Assembly (NCBI RefSeq): GCF_013393945.1
Contig: NZ_CP040297.1
Coordinates: 6,042,809 to 6,106,808, forward strand
Direction of reading: 5' to 3'
DNA from: Nostoc sp. TCL26-01
GTDB lineage: Bacteria; Cyanobacteriota; Cyanobacteriia; Cyanobacteriales; Nostocaceae
Length of the DNA: 64,000 nucleotides
A program made the position numbers and the translations under genes. Shown piece after piece: positions 26,782 to 35,722 of the stretch (the stretch's first letter is position 1; each line of letters starts with the position of its first letter). The notes beneath the pieces are model-generated. The model was not told where the DNA came from. It saw nothing but the letters and a program-made list of their open reading frames with translations, and ran no database searches.

Positions 26782-27945
26782 TTAAGTTGAATACTTGCCG
26801 TTGATTTCCACATAACCTTCTGTGAGATCACAACCCCATACAGTTGCAGCAGCTTCTCCCACATTTAAGCTAACATGAATATCTACTTTCTCTTGAGACA
26901 TAATTTGTTTTAACTTGTCCAAACTTTCAGCTTGGAAGGTATTGGGATAAACTTGCACGTCAGCAAACCTAATCACAACTTTGTCTTGATTAATTTCCCG
27001 TTCATCTTCACATTTACCGATCGCCATTGCTACCCGTCCCCAGTTGGGATCTGCACCGTAGATGGCAGTTTTTACCAATGGTGAATTAACGATCGCTTTC
27101 GCAACACGTTTGGCTTGCTGATAATTAGCGGCTGAGTCTACCGTCACCTCAATGACTTTAGTTGCCCCTTCACCATCACGGGCAATTTTTAATACTAACT
27201 CGTGAGCAATTTCTTCTAAGGCTGTGGCAAACTCTGTTTCCGAAACCTCACCAGCTAAACCATTTGCCAAAATCACAGCGCTGTCACTTGTAGAAGTATC
27301 AGTATCTATACTTAAACAGTTAAACGTTTTATCAACAGTAGAGCGAAAAAGCGATCGCAGTGTTTCTGGGGCAATTGCTGCGTCTGTGAAAAAGAAAGCT
27401 AACATTGTTGCCATATTTGGCTCAATCATCCCCACACCCTTGGCAATACCGACCAGCTTGGCATGACCAATTTGCCTAGCGGCTAGCTTGGGTATGGTGT
27501 CGGTGGTCATGATACCACGGGCTGCCAAATCAAAATTAGCAGGAGTCAATTTCTGCCCCATACCTGATAAGCCAGCACGGATTTTTTCTATAGGATAGCG
27601 TCTACCAATTACCCCTGTAGAGGCGATCGCTAGATTATCGGCAGAAATTCCGGTTTCTTCAGCAATAATTTGTATAATCTCTTGGGCATCAGCTATGCCA
27701 ACAGCACCATTAGCCACGTTGGCATTTTTGGAAATGACAATCACACCTTGCGCTTGAGAATTTTGGAGATTTTGACGGCTAATTGTCACACTAGGGCCAG
27801 CAAATAGACTTTGAGTAAATACGCCATCTGCGACACAGGGAACATCAGACTTGATTAATACAAAATCTTCCGTAGTATCGCGTATACCCAAATTAGCGAT
27901 AAATGTACTAAACCCTTGAGGTGTGGAAGATGCAGTTAGTGACAT
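26782..27945 (-). CDS. argJ: Bifunctional ornithine acetyltransferase / N-acetylglutamate synthase ArgJ
   Basis: ArgJ recycles the acetyl group between N-acetylornithine and glutamate and often also makes N-acetylglutamate from acetyl-CoA, in arginine synthesis. The ATG at 27945 (387 residues) fits the family; an upstream start adds 30 residues without homology. The self-cleavage and nucleophile site is in MIEPNMATMLAFF (cut before the Thr). Also typical are GVFTQSLFAGPSV, the SIDTDTSTSD stretch, the GADPNWGRVAMAIG motif and the end VWGCDLTEGYVEINGKYST. It stands alone on the minus strand. Confidence 0.94.
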   Translation of the reverse strand: MSLTASSTPQGFSTFIANLGIRDTTEDFVLIKSDVPCVADGVFTQSLFAGPSVTISRQNLQNSQAQGVIVISKNANVANGAVGIADAQEIIQIIAEETGISADNLAIASTGVIGRRYPIEKIRAGLSGMGQKLTPANFDLAARGIMTTDTIPKLAARQIGHAKLVGIAKGVGMIEPNMATMLAFFFTDAAIAPETLRSLFRSTVDKTFNCLSIDTDTSTSDSAVILANGLAGEVSETEFATALEEIAHELVLKIARDGEGATKVIEVTVDSAANYQQAKRVAKAIVNSPLVKTAIYGADPNWGRVAMAIGKCEDEREINQDKVVIRFADVQVYPNTFQAESLDKLKQIMSQEKVDIHVSLNVGEAAATVWGCDLTEGYVEINGKYST

Positions 27946-28147
27946 TTTGATCAATGAGGAGTACTGAGTCAATAATATCAGTCCCATCCTCAACCCCAGT
28001 ATCCAGTGCCGAAAAATTTTCCTACAGAGGCTCAAGTGCTTGTGACAAACAATTTACCGGGTTTTTAGTAGCCGATAAATCAAATTTTGCGTGCTTAGAA
28101 TGAGATAGCTAGCAGCTGATTCTACATACGAGCCATAGAGGAACGCA

Positions 28148-29611
28148 ATGCTAATTTTTGAGGAACACTTTCAAGACAATCGCTGTAGCTGGGTAACAAG
28201 GGATAGCGCCGAGTGCAGCCTGGAATTGGAAGTGAGTCATTATTTATTTGATCATAAACGTGCAGGTGATACATATTGGCTATCGTGGAACGCCGCCGAG
28301 TTTTTCTATGACAGAACGGAATTTCATATTCATATAGTGTTAGAAAAGGCTGCTGGTGTTGAAGATCATGGTTATGGTTTTGTCTGGGGACTCTCAGATG
28401 TTAGCAATTTCTTTGAGTTTGTCATCTCTGGCAATGGTTACTATCGCATCACTGAAGTGAAAGATGGTAGCTTCATTAATTACACAGATTGGAAACGTTG
28501 CGATCGCATTCATCGCAGCAATGCAGTTAATTTATTAGAAATCGACCGTGTGGGGAATTGGGTAGAGTTTTATATCAACAGCACATTAGTAGACAAGTTC
28601 CCGGCTGATAAGTTAATGGATGTACCAGGGCAAAATTTTGGTTTTGTCATCCACGACAAGATTAAAATGAAGGTTCATAGCCTGATTGTCAGCGCTCCTG
28701 ATACAGAAAAAGAACCTGTTGATACTAATCATCATGCTCAAGAAATAAAACCGGAAACCAAAGCTTCTTTTTTAGAACATGATCCACCTGAAGATGATAC
28801 CCTAGAAGCCGTGTTTGCTGATTTAAAAGCTTTAGTTGGGCATGATCAAACCAAGCATCAACTGTTTTCCTTAGCCAACTTCCTGAAAGTCCAAACCGAA
28901 CGCCAACAACGCGGGTTAAAAACGGTAGAAACTTCTCTACACTTGATGTTATACGGGCCGCCAGGAACAGGTAAAACAACTATTGCTAGGTTAGTAGGAA
29001 GATTATATAAACAATTGGGATTTTTACCTCGTGGACACGTTGTCGAAACCGATCGCGCTGGGATTATTGGTGGTTATATCGGACAAACTGCCCTCCGGGC
29101 GGAAAGTGCTGTTCAGCAAGCCCTAAGCGGTGTATTATTCATTGACGAAGCCCATGCCCTAGCCCCAGAAAATACCCCCAATGACTTTGGTAAAGAGGCA
29201 TTGCAGATATTAATCAAACGCATGGAAGATTACCGCGATCGCTTGGCGATCGTTGTGGCTGGTTATACTGATGAGATGGATCGTTTATTAGAGTTAAATC
29301 CTGGGTTTAAATCCCGTTTAAACAGGTTATTTTATTTAGATCATTACACTCCTAATGAGTTATTGTTAATCTTCAAAAAATTCTGTCATGATAATGGTTA
29401 CATCTTAGATCCATCAGCTGTCATAGTTCTCCAAGCTACTTTTGAAGTCGCCTATGCCAAACGAGACAAAAGTTTTGGTAACGGACGTTTTGCTAGAGCA
29501 TTATTTGAACGCAGCATTGAACAACAAGCCAACCGCATTGTGGCTTATCTACAAGAGTTAGATGATTACCAAATCAATCTAATTGTTGCCGAAGATTTAT
29601 CTTTTATGTAG
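28148..29611 (+). CDS. CbxX/CfxQ-type AAA+ ATPase with N-terminal concanavalin-like domain
   Basis: A 487-residue protein with two parts. Residues about 1-185 look like a lectin/glucanase (LamG or DUF1080-like) beta-sandwich: LIFEEHFQDNRCSW, YGFVWGLSDVSNFFEFVIS, VNLLEIDRVGNWVEFYIN. After an acidic linker comes an AAA+ module of the CbxX/CfxQ/SpoVK family: GPPGTGKT at 270-277, Walker B FIDEAHAL with DE at 333-334, sensor region IVVAGYTDEMDRLLE, and arginine-finger region FKSRLNRLF. CfxQ relatives remodel Rubisco in red-type systems, but cyanobacterial members have other, unknown clients. The beta-sandwich may select a client. A single ATG at 28148 follows AGAGGAA. Confidence 0.82.
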   Translation: MLIFEEHFQDNRCSWVTRDSAECSLELEVSHYLFDHKRAGDTYWLSWNAAEFFYDRTEFHIHIVLEKAAGVEDHGYGFVWGLSDVSNFFEFVISGNGYYRITEVKDGSFINYTDWKRCDRIHRSNAVNLLEIDRVGNWVEFYINSTLVDKFPADKLMDVPGQNFGFVIHDKIKMKVHSLIVSAPDTEKEPVDTNHHAQEIKPETKASFLEHDPPEDDTLEAVFADLKALVGHDQTKHQLFSLANFLKVQTERQQRGLKTVETSLHLMLYGPPGTGKTTIARLVGRLYKQLGFLPRGHVVETDRAGIIGGYIGQTALRAESAVQQALSGVLFIDEAHALAPENTPNDFGKEALQILIKRMEDYRDRLAIVVAGYTDEMDRLLELNPGFKSRLNRLFYLDHYTPNELLLIFKKFCHDNGYILDPSAVIVLQATFEVAYAKRDKSFGNGRFARALFERSIEQQANRIVAYLQELDDYQINLIVAEDLSFM

Positions 29612-29639
29612 GGATGGGAGACTTGTGACGCTGAGAGGA

Positions 29640-29705
29640 TGTTTGAAAAGTCTGTTTCTTTGTCATGTTGAATGCAGCGTAGCGGAATGAAACATCTCGG
29701 TATGT
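29640..29705. repeat. Short dispersed palindromic repeat
   Basis: The stretch TCATGTTGAATGCAGCGTAG followed by CGGAATGAAACATCTCGG resembles a repeat common between genes in cyanobacteria. It lies between the convergent AAA+ ATPase and ABC transporter genes. Only one copy is in this window. Confidence 0.4.
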
Positions 29706-29717
29706 GCCACAAGAGAA

Positions 29718-31535
29718 TTACCGATACTGTTGTGCTTGAGTTTCAAACAGATAAGCATAGGTTCCACCCATCGCTATTAACTCATCATGAGTGCCATTTT
29801 CCACAATTGTACCGTTAGACATGACATAAATGCGATCGGCCATTTTCACTGTAGATAGGCGATGACTAATTAAAATAGCAGCTTGGTCTTTAATTAATTG
29901 ACGGAACTTTTCAAACACTTCGTATTCCGCTTTTGGGTCCATTGCGCTAGTAGGTTCATCTAAGACAATTAACTGTGATTCTCGCAAAAATGCCCGTGCT
30001 AAAGCGATTTTTTGCCATTGTCCAATACTCAGTTCTTCACCTTGGTCAAATAACTTACCCAGGATAGTATCATACCCCTTGGGTAAGTGAGAAATCACAT
30101 CATCTGCTCCAGAACGTCGAGCTGCTGCAATGATACTTTCTCGTTGTGGTGGTAAATCTATATTGGCTAACCAAATATTTTCTTGGGCTGTGAAATGATA
30201 TTTAGCATAGTCTTGAAAAATGACACTAATTTCTCGACGCAATTCTGCTGTTTTAAACTCTTTCAGGTCAATGCCATCAATAGTAATGCTTCCCGATGTA
30301 GGGTCATATAATCGACATAAGAGTTTAATTAAAGTAGTTTTCCCAGAACCATTTTCTCCGACTAATGCTACTACTTCCCCTCTGCCAATTCGCAAATTGA
30401 TATCTTTTAATGCTTGGCGAGTAGTAGTTGAATATTGGAAACTCACATTGTCAAACACAATGCCAGTTTGCATCGGTCGGGGAATAGGTACAGGATATAA
30501 TGGTTCAATTAACTTGGGTTTCAGGTCAAGAAATTCGTAGAGGTTACTTAAGAAAAGATTGTCTTCGTAAAGGGCAGAAATACTAGCTAATAAACTTTTA
30601 ATATCGTTTTGTCCACGTTGCAAGGCTTGGTAATAGAGGACTAAATCACCCAGGCGCAAAACTCCGTGAATAGCTTGATAGATTATATAAGCATAGATAG
30701 CAAAGATAATAATCCCAGCGATCGCCTCTGCTGCTAAATTTGCCACAGCCCGGTTGGCGAGAACGCGAAACTTTTCTTGATATAGCTGCTGACGAATACG
30801 CAGATACCATTGACTAAAATAAGTACCAATATCAAATAAGCGGATTTCTTTGGCATATTGATCTGATGTCAGCATCCACGCCAGATACATAGCTTGGCGT
30901 TCTGGTGGTGTCCATTGACGCTGCCAATTATACATAATCCGACTGTACTTAATCCTGACTAACAGTGCAGGTAAGGCAGCGATAAATAATATGCCAATGA
31001 TGCCCCAATGCAAGGACAACAGCAACCCCACCATCGCTATCAACGAAACACTACTTTGTCCCACCTGGGCCAAGCGATTGAGAATTTGCGGTGGTCGGTA
31101 GGGTGCTTCTTGTTGCGCTCGTTGTAAGGTATCGTAGTACAGAGGGTTTTCGTAATACTCTAAGTCAGAAGCAATGGATTTAGCATTAATAATTCCCTGC
31201 ATATAGTCAGTCACCCGTTGAGAATGGGCATTGATGACTAAATCTGTCAAGGAGTTACAAATATTAATTAATAAGGTGACTGCACCAGCTAATAAAATCC
31301 AAGGAATCACTGAATTAAACGCAGCAACTTTATCAGCTATGCTAAAGTTAGCCACCACTGTATCGATGATCAGTTTAGTCAGATAAATTGCCAATACGGG
31401 CAGTATACCTTGAATGAACAGCAGGACTACACGAGCGATCGTCCAGTTGGGGCTACTTTGCCAAACTAGGCGTAATGCAGGCAAAAGACGTAATGTGTTT
31501 CGCAGCTTGTCTTGAAAGATTTTGCCTAGTTGCAT
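29718..31535 (-). CDS. ABC exporter of the lasso-peptide cluster (permease-ATPase fusion)
   Basis: A 605-residue half-transporter with six predicted membrane segments (about 33-300) fused to an ATPase domain (about 355-600). Walker A is GENGSGKT (393-400), the signature is LSIGQWQKIALARA, Walker B is LIVLDEPTS and the switch histidine is in LISHRLSTV. There is no N-terminal C39 peptidase domain, which fits a cluster with its own leader peptidase. Lying 53 bases behind the kinase gene and last in the lasso cluster, it most likely exports the mature peptide and may give self-immunity (LarD/LasD-type role). It functions as a homodimer in the inner membrane. Confidence 0.85.
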   Translation of the reverse strand: MQLGKIFQDKLRNTLRLLPALRLVWQSSPNWTIARVVLLFIQGILPVLAIYLTKLIIDTVVANFSIADKVAAFNSVIPWILLAGAVTLLINICNSLTDLVINAHSQRVTDYMQGIINAKSIASDLEYYENPLYYDTLQRAQQEAPYRPPQILNRLAQVGQSSVSLIAMVGLLLSLHWGIIGILFIAALPALLVRIKYSRIMYNWQRQWTPPERQAMYLAWMLTSDQYAKEIRLFDIGTYFSQWYLRIRQQLYQEKFRVLANRAVANLAAEAIAGIIIFAIYAYIIYQAIHGVLRLGDLVLYYQALQRGQNDIKSLLASISALYEDNLFLSNLYEFLDLKPKLIEPLYPVPIPRPMQTGIVFDNVSFQYSTTTRQALKDINLRIGRGEVVALVGENGSGKTTLIKLLCRLYDPTSGSITIDGIDLKEFKTAELRREISVIFQDYAKYHFTAQENIWLANIDLPPQRESIIAAARRSGADDVISHLPKGYDTILGKLFDQGEELSIGQWQKIALARAFLRESQLIVLDEPTSAMDPKAEYEVFEKFRQLIKDQAAILISHRLSTVKMADRIYVMSNGTIVENGTHDELIAMGGTYAYLFETQAQQYR

Positions 31536-31588
31536 AGTTAAAATGGCGATCGCAATATTATAGAAACATCTGGGATATCTAAAATGAA

Positions 31589-32491
31589 TTAAAGCGAAAC
31601 AGAAGATAAGTTATCTATAGAGGATGAATTACCAGCAAGATCATCCTCCACTAACTTGACTAAATCCGGTAACGCTGCTAAAGAACGTTGTCTTCGCAAA
31701 CTCAAAATCGGGATTTGTCTCACCAGCTGAGTACACTGGATAAAATGTGCTTTCAAAAACTCTGGTGCAGTCAAAGCTTGCATTTCTCTAGAATGTTTCA
31801 CCAACTCCCCAAAACTTTGTTTCAGTTCTAGCGGGACAATTTCCGGGTGAGTTCCCCCAGCTAGTACATAAATTCGCTTCAGAGGTACAGGCTGTTGGCA
31901 AAAACCATCTTGCAATCTGTGGACACGTTTAATTGTCTGAGAATTCAGTAGAGGTAAACTATCAGCTGCATGACCAAAAGAAGCAACTGCATCTGGCCAC
32001 AACTTAATCTGGGGAAATCCCGGAATTACCAACGGCTGTTGCTCACCTATTTGCAAAGCCAAAACATCATCTGTCAAAATACTATAATCATGACTATGAA
32101 AACACTCAGCCAGAGTTGACTTACCCCAGCCTGATTCACCCATAAAGGCTACAGCACTACCATCAATCACCACACTACTAGCATGAAGTACCAGCAACCC
32201 TCGTTGTCTCAGCAAGATACAGATAATCGCACCTAAAAGGAAAGTCCGAATCATCGCCTCATCAACTCCTGGATTTGGGTCAAGAATAATCTCTTTTCCT
32301 CCTTTCACCAAGAGATTTCCCCACCCTTCAATACTTGCTAATAAATAGTCTCCAGCATTATTCTGCTTTCGGTCTGTCTCAGTTAGCTTACCAAAACGGA
32401 TCACAACATCTGCTGGTTTGTCACTAGGAATAAGTTCAGGTAGTGCTAACTCTGAATGAATACTTAAATTGTAAGCTGTATAAACGTACAT
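31589..32491 (-). CDS. HPr-kinase-like protein of the lasso-peptide cluster
   Basis: A 300-residue protein whose C-terminal half resembles HPr kinase/phosphorylase: a P-loop GESGWGKS at 118-125 following LHASSVVIDGSAVAFM, and the acidic pair DD at 141-142 in YSILTDDVLALQ. The N-terminal 100 residues are unassigned. Related kinases in other lasso clusters (paeninodin type) phosphorylate the C-terminal serine of the precursor. Here the precursor ends in Pro, so the target must be another Ser/Thr, or the protein has a different role. It is located between the precursor and exporter genes on the same strand. Confidence 0.78.
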   Translation of the reverse strand: MYVYTAYNLSIHSELALPELIPSDKPADVVIRFGKLTETDRKQNNAGDYLLASIEGWGNLLVKGGKEIILDPNPGVDEAMIRTFLLGAIICILLRQRGLLVLHASSVVIDGSAVAFMGESGWGKSTLAECFHSHDYSILTDDVLALQIGEQQPLVIPGFPQIKLWPDAVASFGHAADSLPLLNSQTIKRVHRLQDGFCQQPVPLKRIYVLAGGTHPEIVPLELKQSFGELVKHSREMQALTAPEFLKAHFIQCTQLVRQIPILSLRRQRSLAALPDLVKLVEDDLAGNSSSIDNLSSVSL

Positions 32492-32719
32492 TTTTAACTT
32501 ACTGAATAATCGCCTTTAAATGAAATACTAATAGGGCTTACACAAGTTTCTTTGACTAGTTCTGTCAAGGTAAGTCATAAAATTCTTAACTCTGGTGAAA
32601 AGTTCCTTTGTGTCTCTGTGGTTCAACAAATTATGAAAATAATTTTTGTTGAGAATCATGAGTATTTATTATCATAATCTTGTCATTCATAAAAATGACG
32701 TGTTAAAAGAGTAAGGAAC

Positions 32720-32747
32720 AGCATCAGAGAAGCTTTCCCCTGATGCT
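32720..32747. terminator. Hairpin in the lasso cluster spacer
   Basis: An 8-bp inverted repeat AGCATCAG / CTGATGCT with a 12-base loop lies between the precursor and kinase genes. It lacks a strong T-run on the minus strand, so termination is only a possibility. Confidence 0.4.
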
Positions 32748-32850
32748 TAAACAAAGTCAAAAATACCTAGTGGTCTTGAAGTTTTCCGAGTCTAGGGCGC
32801 TTGATAATCGAAGCACTAGATACCGTAATTGCACAAGACTACTATTTTTA

Positions 32851-32912
32851 TCTAGCCCATATTCGAGATGAAATTGTAAAAGTCAAGAATTTCATCTCAT
32901 GGGTTGACTAGA
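32851..32912 (-). terminator. Long hairpin behind the lasso precursor gene
   Basis: An 11-bp perfect stem GAGATGAAATT / AATTTCATCTC (32865-32875 and 32888-32898) extends outward through CCCAT / ATGGG and TCTAG / CTAGA after small bulges. It lies 44 bases behind the precursor stop. Its place suggests a partial terminator or mRNA-stabilising stem that lets the precursor be made in excess over the kinase and exporter. The rest of the 32492-32955 gap shows only the hairpin at 32720-32747. Confidence 0.6.
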
Positions 32913-32955
32913 GTTTTTGTGTAATCCGGTAATATCCTGGACTAAAATTTAGTCC

Positions 32956-33141
32956 CTATGGACGAGGTGCAATAATCACAATACCGTCCTTAGAACCGCT
33001 TTGGTTAATCAATTCGCCAGGAAAAGTTTGACCAGCTGCGTTTTGGAAGAAGTCTTTAGCGCCAGGAGTACCAAAAGCATTGGTGATATCTTCTACGTTA
33101 CCGTGGATTACTAATTGGGGAGCGCTGTAAGCTTTTTTCAT
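32956..33141 (-). CDS. Lasso-peptide precursor (LasA type)
   Basis: A 61-residue peptide starting MKKAYSAPQL; the ATG at 33141 has AAGGAA about 10 bases upstream. The leader has the recognition pattern Y5-x2-P8-x-L10-x3-G14 bound by RRE proteins, and the conserved Thr (T20) that marks position -2 of lasso leaders. Cleavage after N21 would free a core beginning A22 with Asp30 at ring position 9, giving a 9-residue macrolactam (AFGTPGAKD). The core would then be 40 residues, much longer than the usual 15-25, ending APRP. A longer open frame reaching 33321 is spurious. An alternative core start cannot be excluded. Confidence 0.82.
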   Translation of the reverse strand: MKKAYSAPQLVIHGNVEDITNAFGTPGAKDFFQNAAGQTFPGELINQSGSKDGIVIIAPRP

Positions 33142-33266
33142 GTTTTTTGTTTCCTTGTTGTTAGTTTTGTATTGGTTATTTGACTTAATCATGTAACATC
33201 TAGGATGGTGTTCACCAATTAAGTCCAGGTAGGAGCAGGCCCTGAAAGCACGGCCCCTAGTCCGAC

Positions 33267-35288
33267 TTATGGCGTTAACCCCGTGGAACGTAGCCAAAGA
33301 GCTAGTGTTGCAGCTTTCCAAACGTTTATGGTGTCATCGTTGGTTGTTTCTCCTGCTGATACAAGTCTGTGATGGGATTTTTGTAGAGTTTGAAAATCCA
33401 CAAATTCTTGAATGGGACTTTGATGATTAACAACTACTTCATCCACCAATTCCCGATCAAAGTGTAAAAGTCCCCGGAGGAAATTCGGTGTCATATCTGT
33501 TTTACCTCCTCGCCACTGCACTTTCTTTGGCAGAATCCCATTCATTCCTCTACGCATCACCATCCGAGACCATCCTTGATTCAGCTTTTGCTCAGGTGGT
33601 AAGGATAAGCAAAATTCAATCATGCGTTTATCCATAAAAGGATGACGCGATTCCAGAGAAAATGCGGCGGAAGAATGGTCTACAAGATCAAGTGTGAGAG
33701 CGAATAGAGCCGAGGTGAATGTATTGTATTGATATTCTCTCACTGTCATGGGTGAAGTTGGCAGTTGTTTTGGTGACTTGGTAAGTTCGTTCCATCCCAT
33801 TCGTTGTGCAAAGCTGGAGTTTATCAAGGGGTGAACATTGCCCTTTGAGTCATTACCACCACGCAGCGCTTGCCAAGTTCTACGTACAGACTGGGGAACC
33901 AAAGATTTAAGACCTTGGGATAAAAATATCTGTCGCCGGGAAATCTGCAAATGCTGACTCATTTGATTGGTAGTTTGAGCAAAGGTGAGCCATTTTCCTT
34001 GATGAGTGAGTTCCTGGAGGTAGGAAAGACCATATTCATGGAAAATAGCTGTGAGTGAGGTATCAAAGTGTTGGGATACTGCTTGAGCTTCTGTAATAAA
34101 AGTACTCCACTTCCCTTGACGCGCCAACTCACTAAAGTATTGAGCGCCATGTCCGACAGTAGTATCTCCATCAAACCCATCTAATGAAATCCTGATATCT
34201 GCTTGTTGAGTTGCCCGATTTAAACCCCAGGTGAGAAAATGACTGGGGCCAATGAACGGTTCATCGATGGATTGGAAAAAATGTTGCCATTCAGATAATG
34301 CACCTGATTGATCAGCAGATATATAGTGAGGAATCAAACCACCTTGTTCAACAACGGCATGAATGAAAGGACGCTCATCACACTCTGGCACATCTGCAAA
34401 AATACTAGAGAAAGTGTTAAGCAGCCAACCTTTTTCTTGTTGTAAAATATCTCGTGCTACACAGGTGACAGAAGAAGAGTCTAACCCGCCACTGAGGTGA
34501 GAACTCACAGGAAAAGCGCTACGCAGACGACAACGCACTGATTCTGTAAAAACTTCTCGAAACGCCTCTGCATATTCTTCATCAGACTTGAGCCTTAACT
34601 CATCGGGAATTGCCAACGACCAGTATGAGTTTAAACGCAATCCCTGAGATGCACTCACGATGAGTGTATGCCCTGGTGGCAGACGAAATATGTTTTTATA
34701 GAAGGTAATTGATTTATCTTCAATGAATGGATCTAGGTAGTCAGCGATCGCTACTTCATTTAAACGCCGTGGTACTTCCGGTAAAGAGGCGATCGCTTTA
34801 ATCTCCGACCCAAAACAAAAGTTCTTTCTTGGCTGATAATAATAATAAAAAGGTTTGATCCCAAAATGATCTCTAGCACAAAATATTTGCTGTCTTGGCT
34901 GATCCCAAATCGCCAAGGCAAAATCACCCAAGAGATATTTGGGGCATTGCTCTCCCCATTTTTCGTAAGCCGCTAATACTAGTTGAGTATCTGTAATTTT
35001 CTCAGTTATCCAGCCTGCCAACTCTAACGCAGAGATTAATTCCTCTCGGTTGTCAAGCCGTAGGTCAGCTACAAGCACAAAACTACCAGTTTTGTCAACT
35101 AATGGTTGCTGTTCTAGCAACGACTCAGGCGTAGTCCATAGCATTCGATGACCGAAGCCCACAGCCGCATCAAGCCATATGTCAAATCCATCCGGCCCCC
35201 GATGAGCCAGAACATCTAACATATGCTTCAGCTTGTAGCTTTCTACTGGTTGTCCGTCTAGATGGTAGACACCAACAATACCACTCAT
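33267..35288 (-). CDS. Lasso-peptide cyclase (asparagine-synthetase homologue)
   Basis: A 673-residue asparagine synthetase B homologue. Position 2 is serine (MSGIVGVY) where glutamine-hydrolysing enzymes have the catalytic cysteine, so it cannot use glutamine in the usual way. This is expected for a lasso cyclase, which adenylates the Asp/Glu side chain of the precursor and joins it to the new N-terminus. The PP-loop SGGLDSS (266-272) of the ATP site is intact. The start overlaps the stop of the B2 gene by 4 bp, so it is translationally coupled. The precursor gene follows 125 bases downstream. Confidence 0.9.
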   Translation of the reverse strand: MSGIVGVYHLDGQPVESYKLKHMLDVLAHRGPDGFDIWLDAAVGFGHRMLWTTPESLLEQQPLVDKTGSFVLVADLRLDNREELISALELAGWITEKITDTQLVLAAYEKWGEQCPKYLLGDFALAIWDQPRQQIFCARDHFGIKPFYYYYQPRKNFCFGSEIKAIASLPEVPRRLNEVAIADYLDPFIEDKSITFYKNIFRLPPGHTLIVSASQGLRLNSYWSLAIPDELRLKSDEEYAEAFREVFTESVRCRLRSAFPVSSHLSGGLDSSSVTCVARDILQQEKGWLLNTFSSIFADVPECDERPFIHAVVEQGGLIPHYISADQSGALSEWQHFFQSIDEPFIGPSHFLTWGLNRATQQADIRISLDGFDGDTTVGHGAQYFSELARQGKWSTFITEAQAVSQHFDTSLTAIFHEYGLSYLQELTHQGKWLTFAQTTNQMSQHLQISRRQIFLSQGLKSLVPQSVRRTWQALRGGNDSKGNVHPLINSSFAQRMGWNELTKSPKQLPTSPMTVREYQYNTFTSALFALTLDLVDHSSAAFSLESRHPFMDKRMIEFCLSLPPEQKLNQGWSRMVMRRGMNGILPKKVQWRGGKTDMTPNFLRGLLHFDRELVDEVVVNHQSPIQEFVDFQTLQKSHHRLVSAGETTNDDTINVWKAATLALWLRSTGLTP

Positions 35289-35722
35289 AGTCCGTTCCTC
35301 GGCAAAGATGGTAATGGTGTATATGAAGAGAGGTTGGTTAACTGGCCAATCACCACTTGCCCTTGACTCTCAATCCAAGCATGGGCTTGAAATTGCCCTT
35401 CCTCAGACTTTGTCACACCAATCCGTAATTCTGGTGTATACCCGCGTCTAGCCATCAGAATTTGACAAGTCAAGGCCCGCGCTAGACACTTTGCACCACC
35501 AGGAATGTATTTAGTACTCACATCAACAGCCCAAATAATCATATTGATAGGAATTTGAGCTAGTCTGGCGTTTGGTTTGCTGATCTGATCGACAAGTCGT
35601 TTTAAAATGCGAAAAGGTAATATTCGCAATCCTATATTTACTAACCCCAACAAAGTAAAAGCACTAATCAACAGCTGACGCTCTTGATCATTGAACCGGA
35701 ACAATTTGCACAGCAACTTCAT
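35285..35722 (-). CDS. Lasso-peptide leader peptidase B2 (transglutaminase-like)
   Basis: A 145-residue transglutaminase-fold cysteine protease. The catalytic Cys is in GAKCLARALT (about 78-87), followed by the family stretch ARRGYTPELRIGVTK, and the catalytic His is in FQAHAWIE (about 112-119). This is the size and pattern of stand-alone lasso B2 proteins, which cut off the leader peptide. It overlaps the B1 gene upstream and the cyclase gene downstream by 4 bp each (ATGA junctions). Confidence 0.9.
   Translation of the reverse strand: MKLLCKLFRFNDQERQLLISAFTLLGLVNIGLRILPFRILKRLVDQISKPNARLAQIPINMIIWAVDVSTKYIPGGAKCLARALTCQILMARRGYTPELRIGVTKSEEGQFQAHAWIESQGQVVIGQLTNLSSYTPLPSLPRNGL

Noticed and set aside
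33142..33321. 60-residue N-terminal extension of the lasso precursor
   Set aside because: It overlaps the cyclase gene, has no leader features, and a good ribosome site precedes the ATG at 33141.
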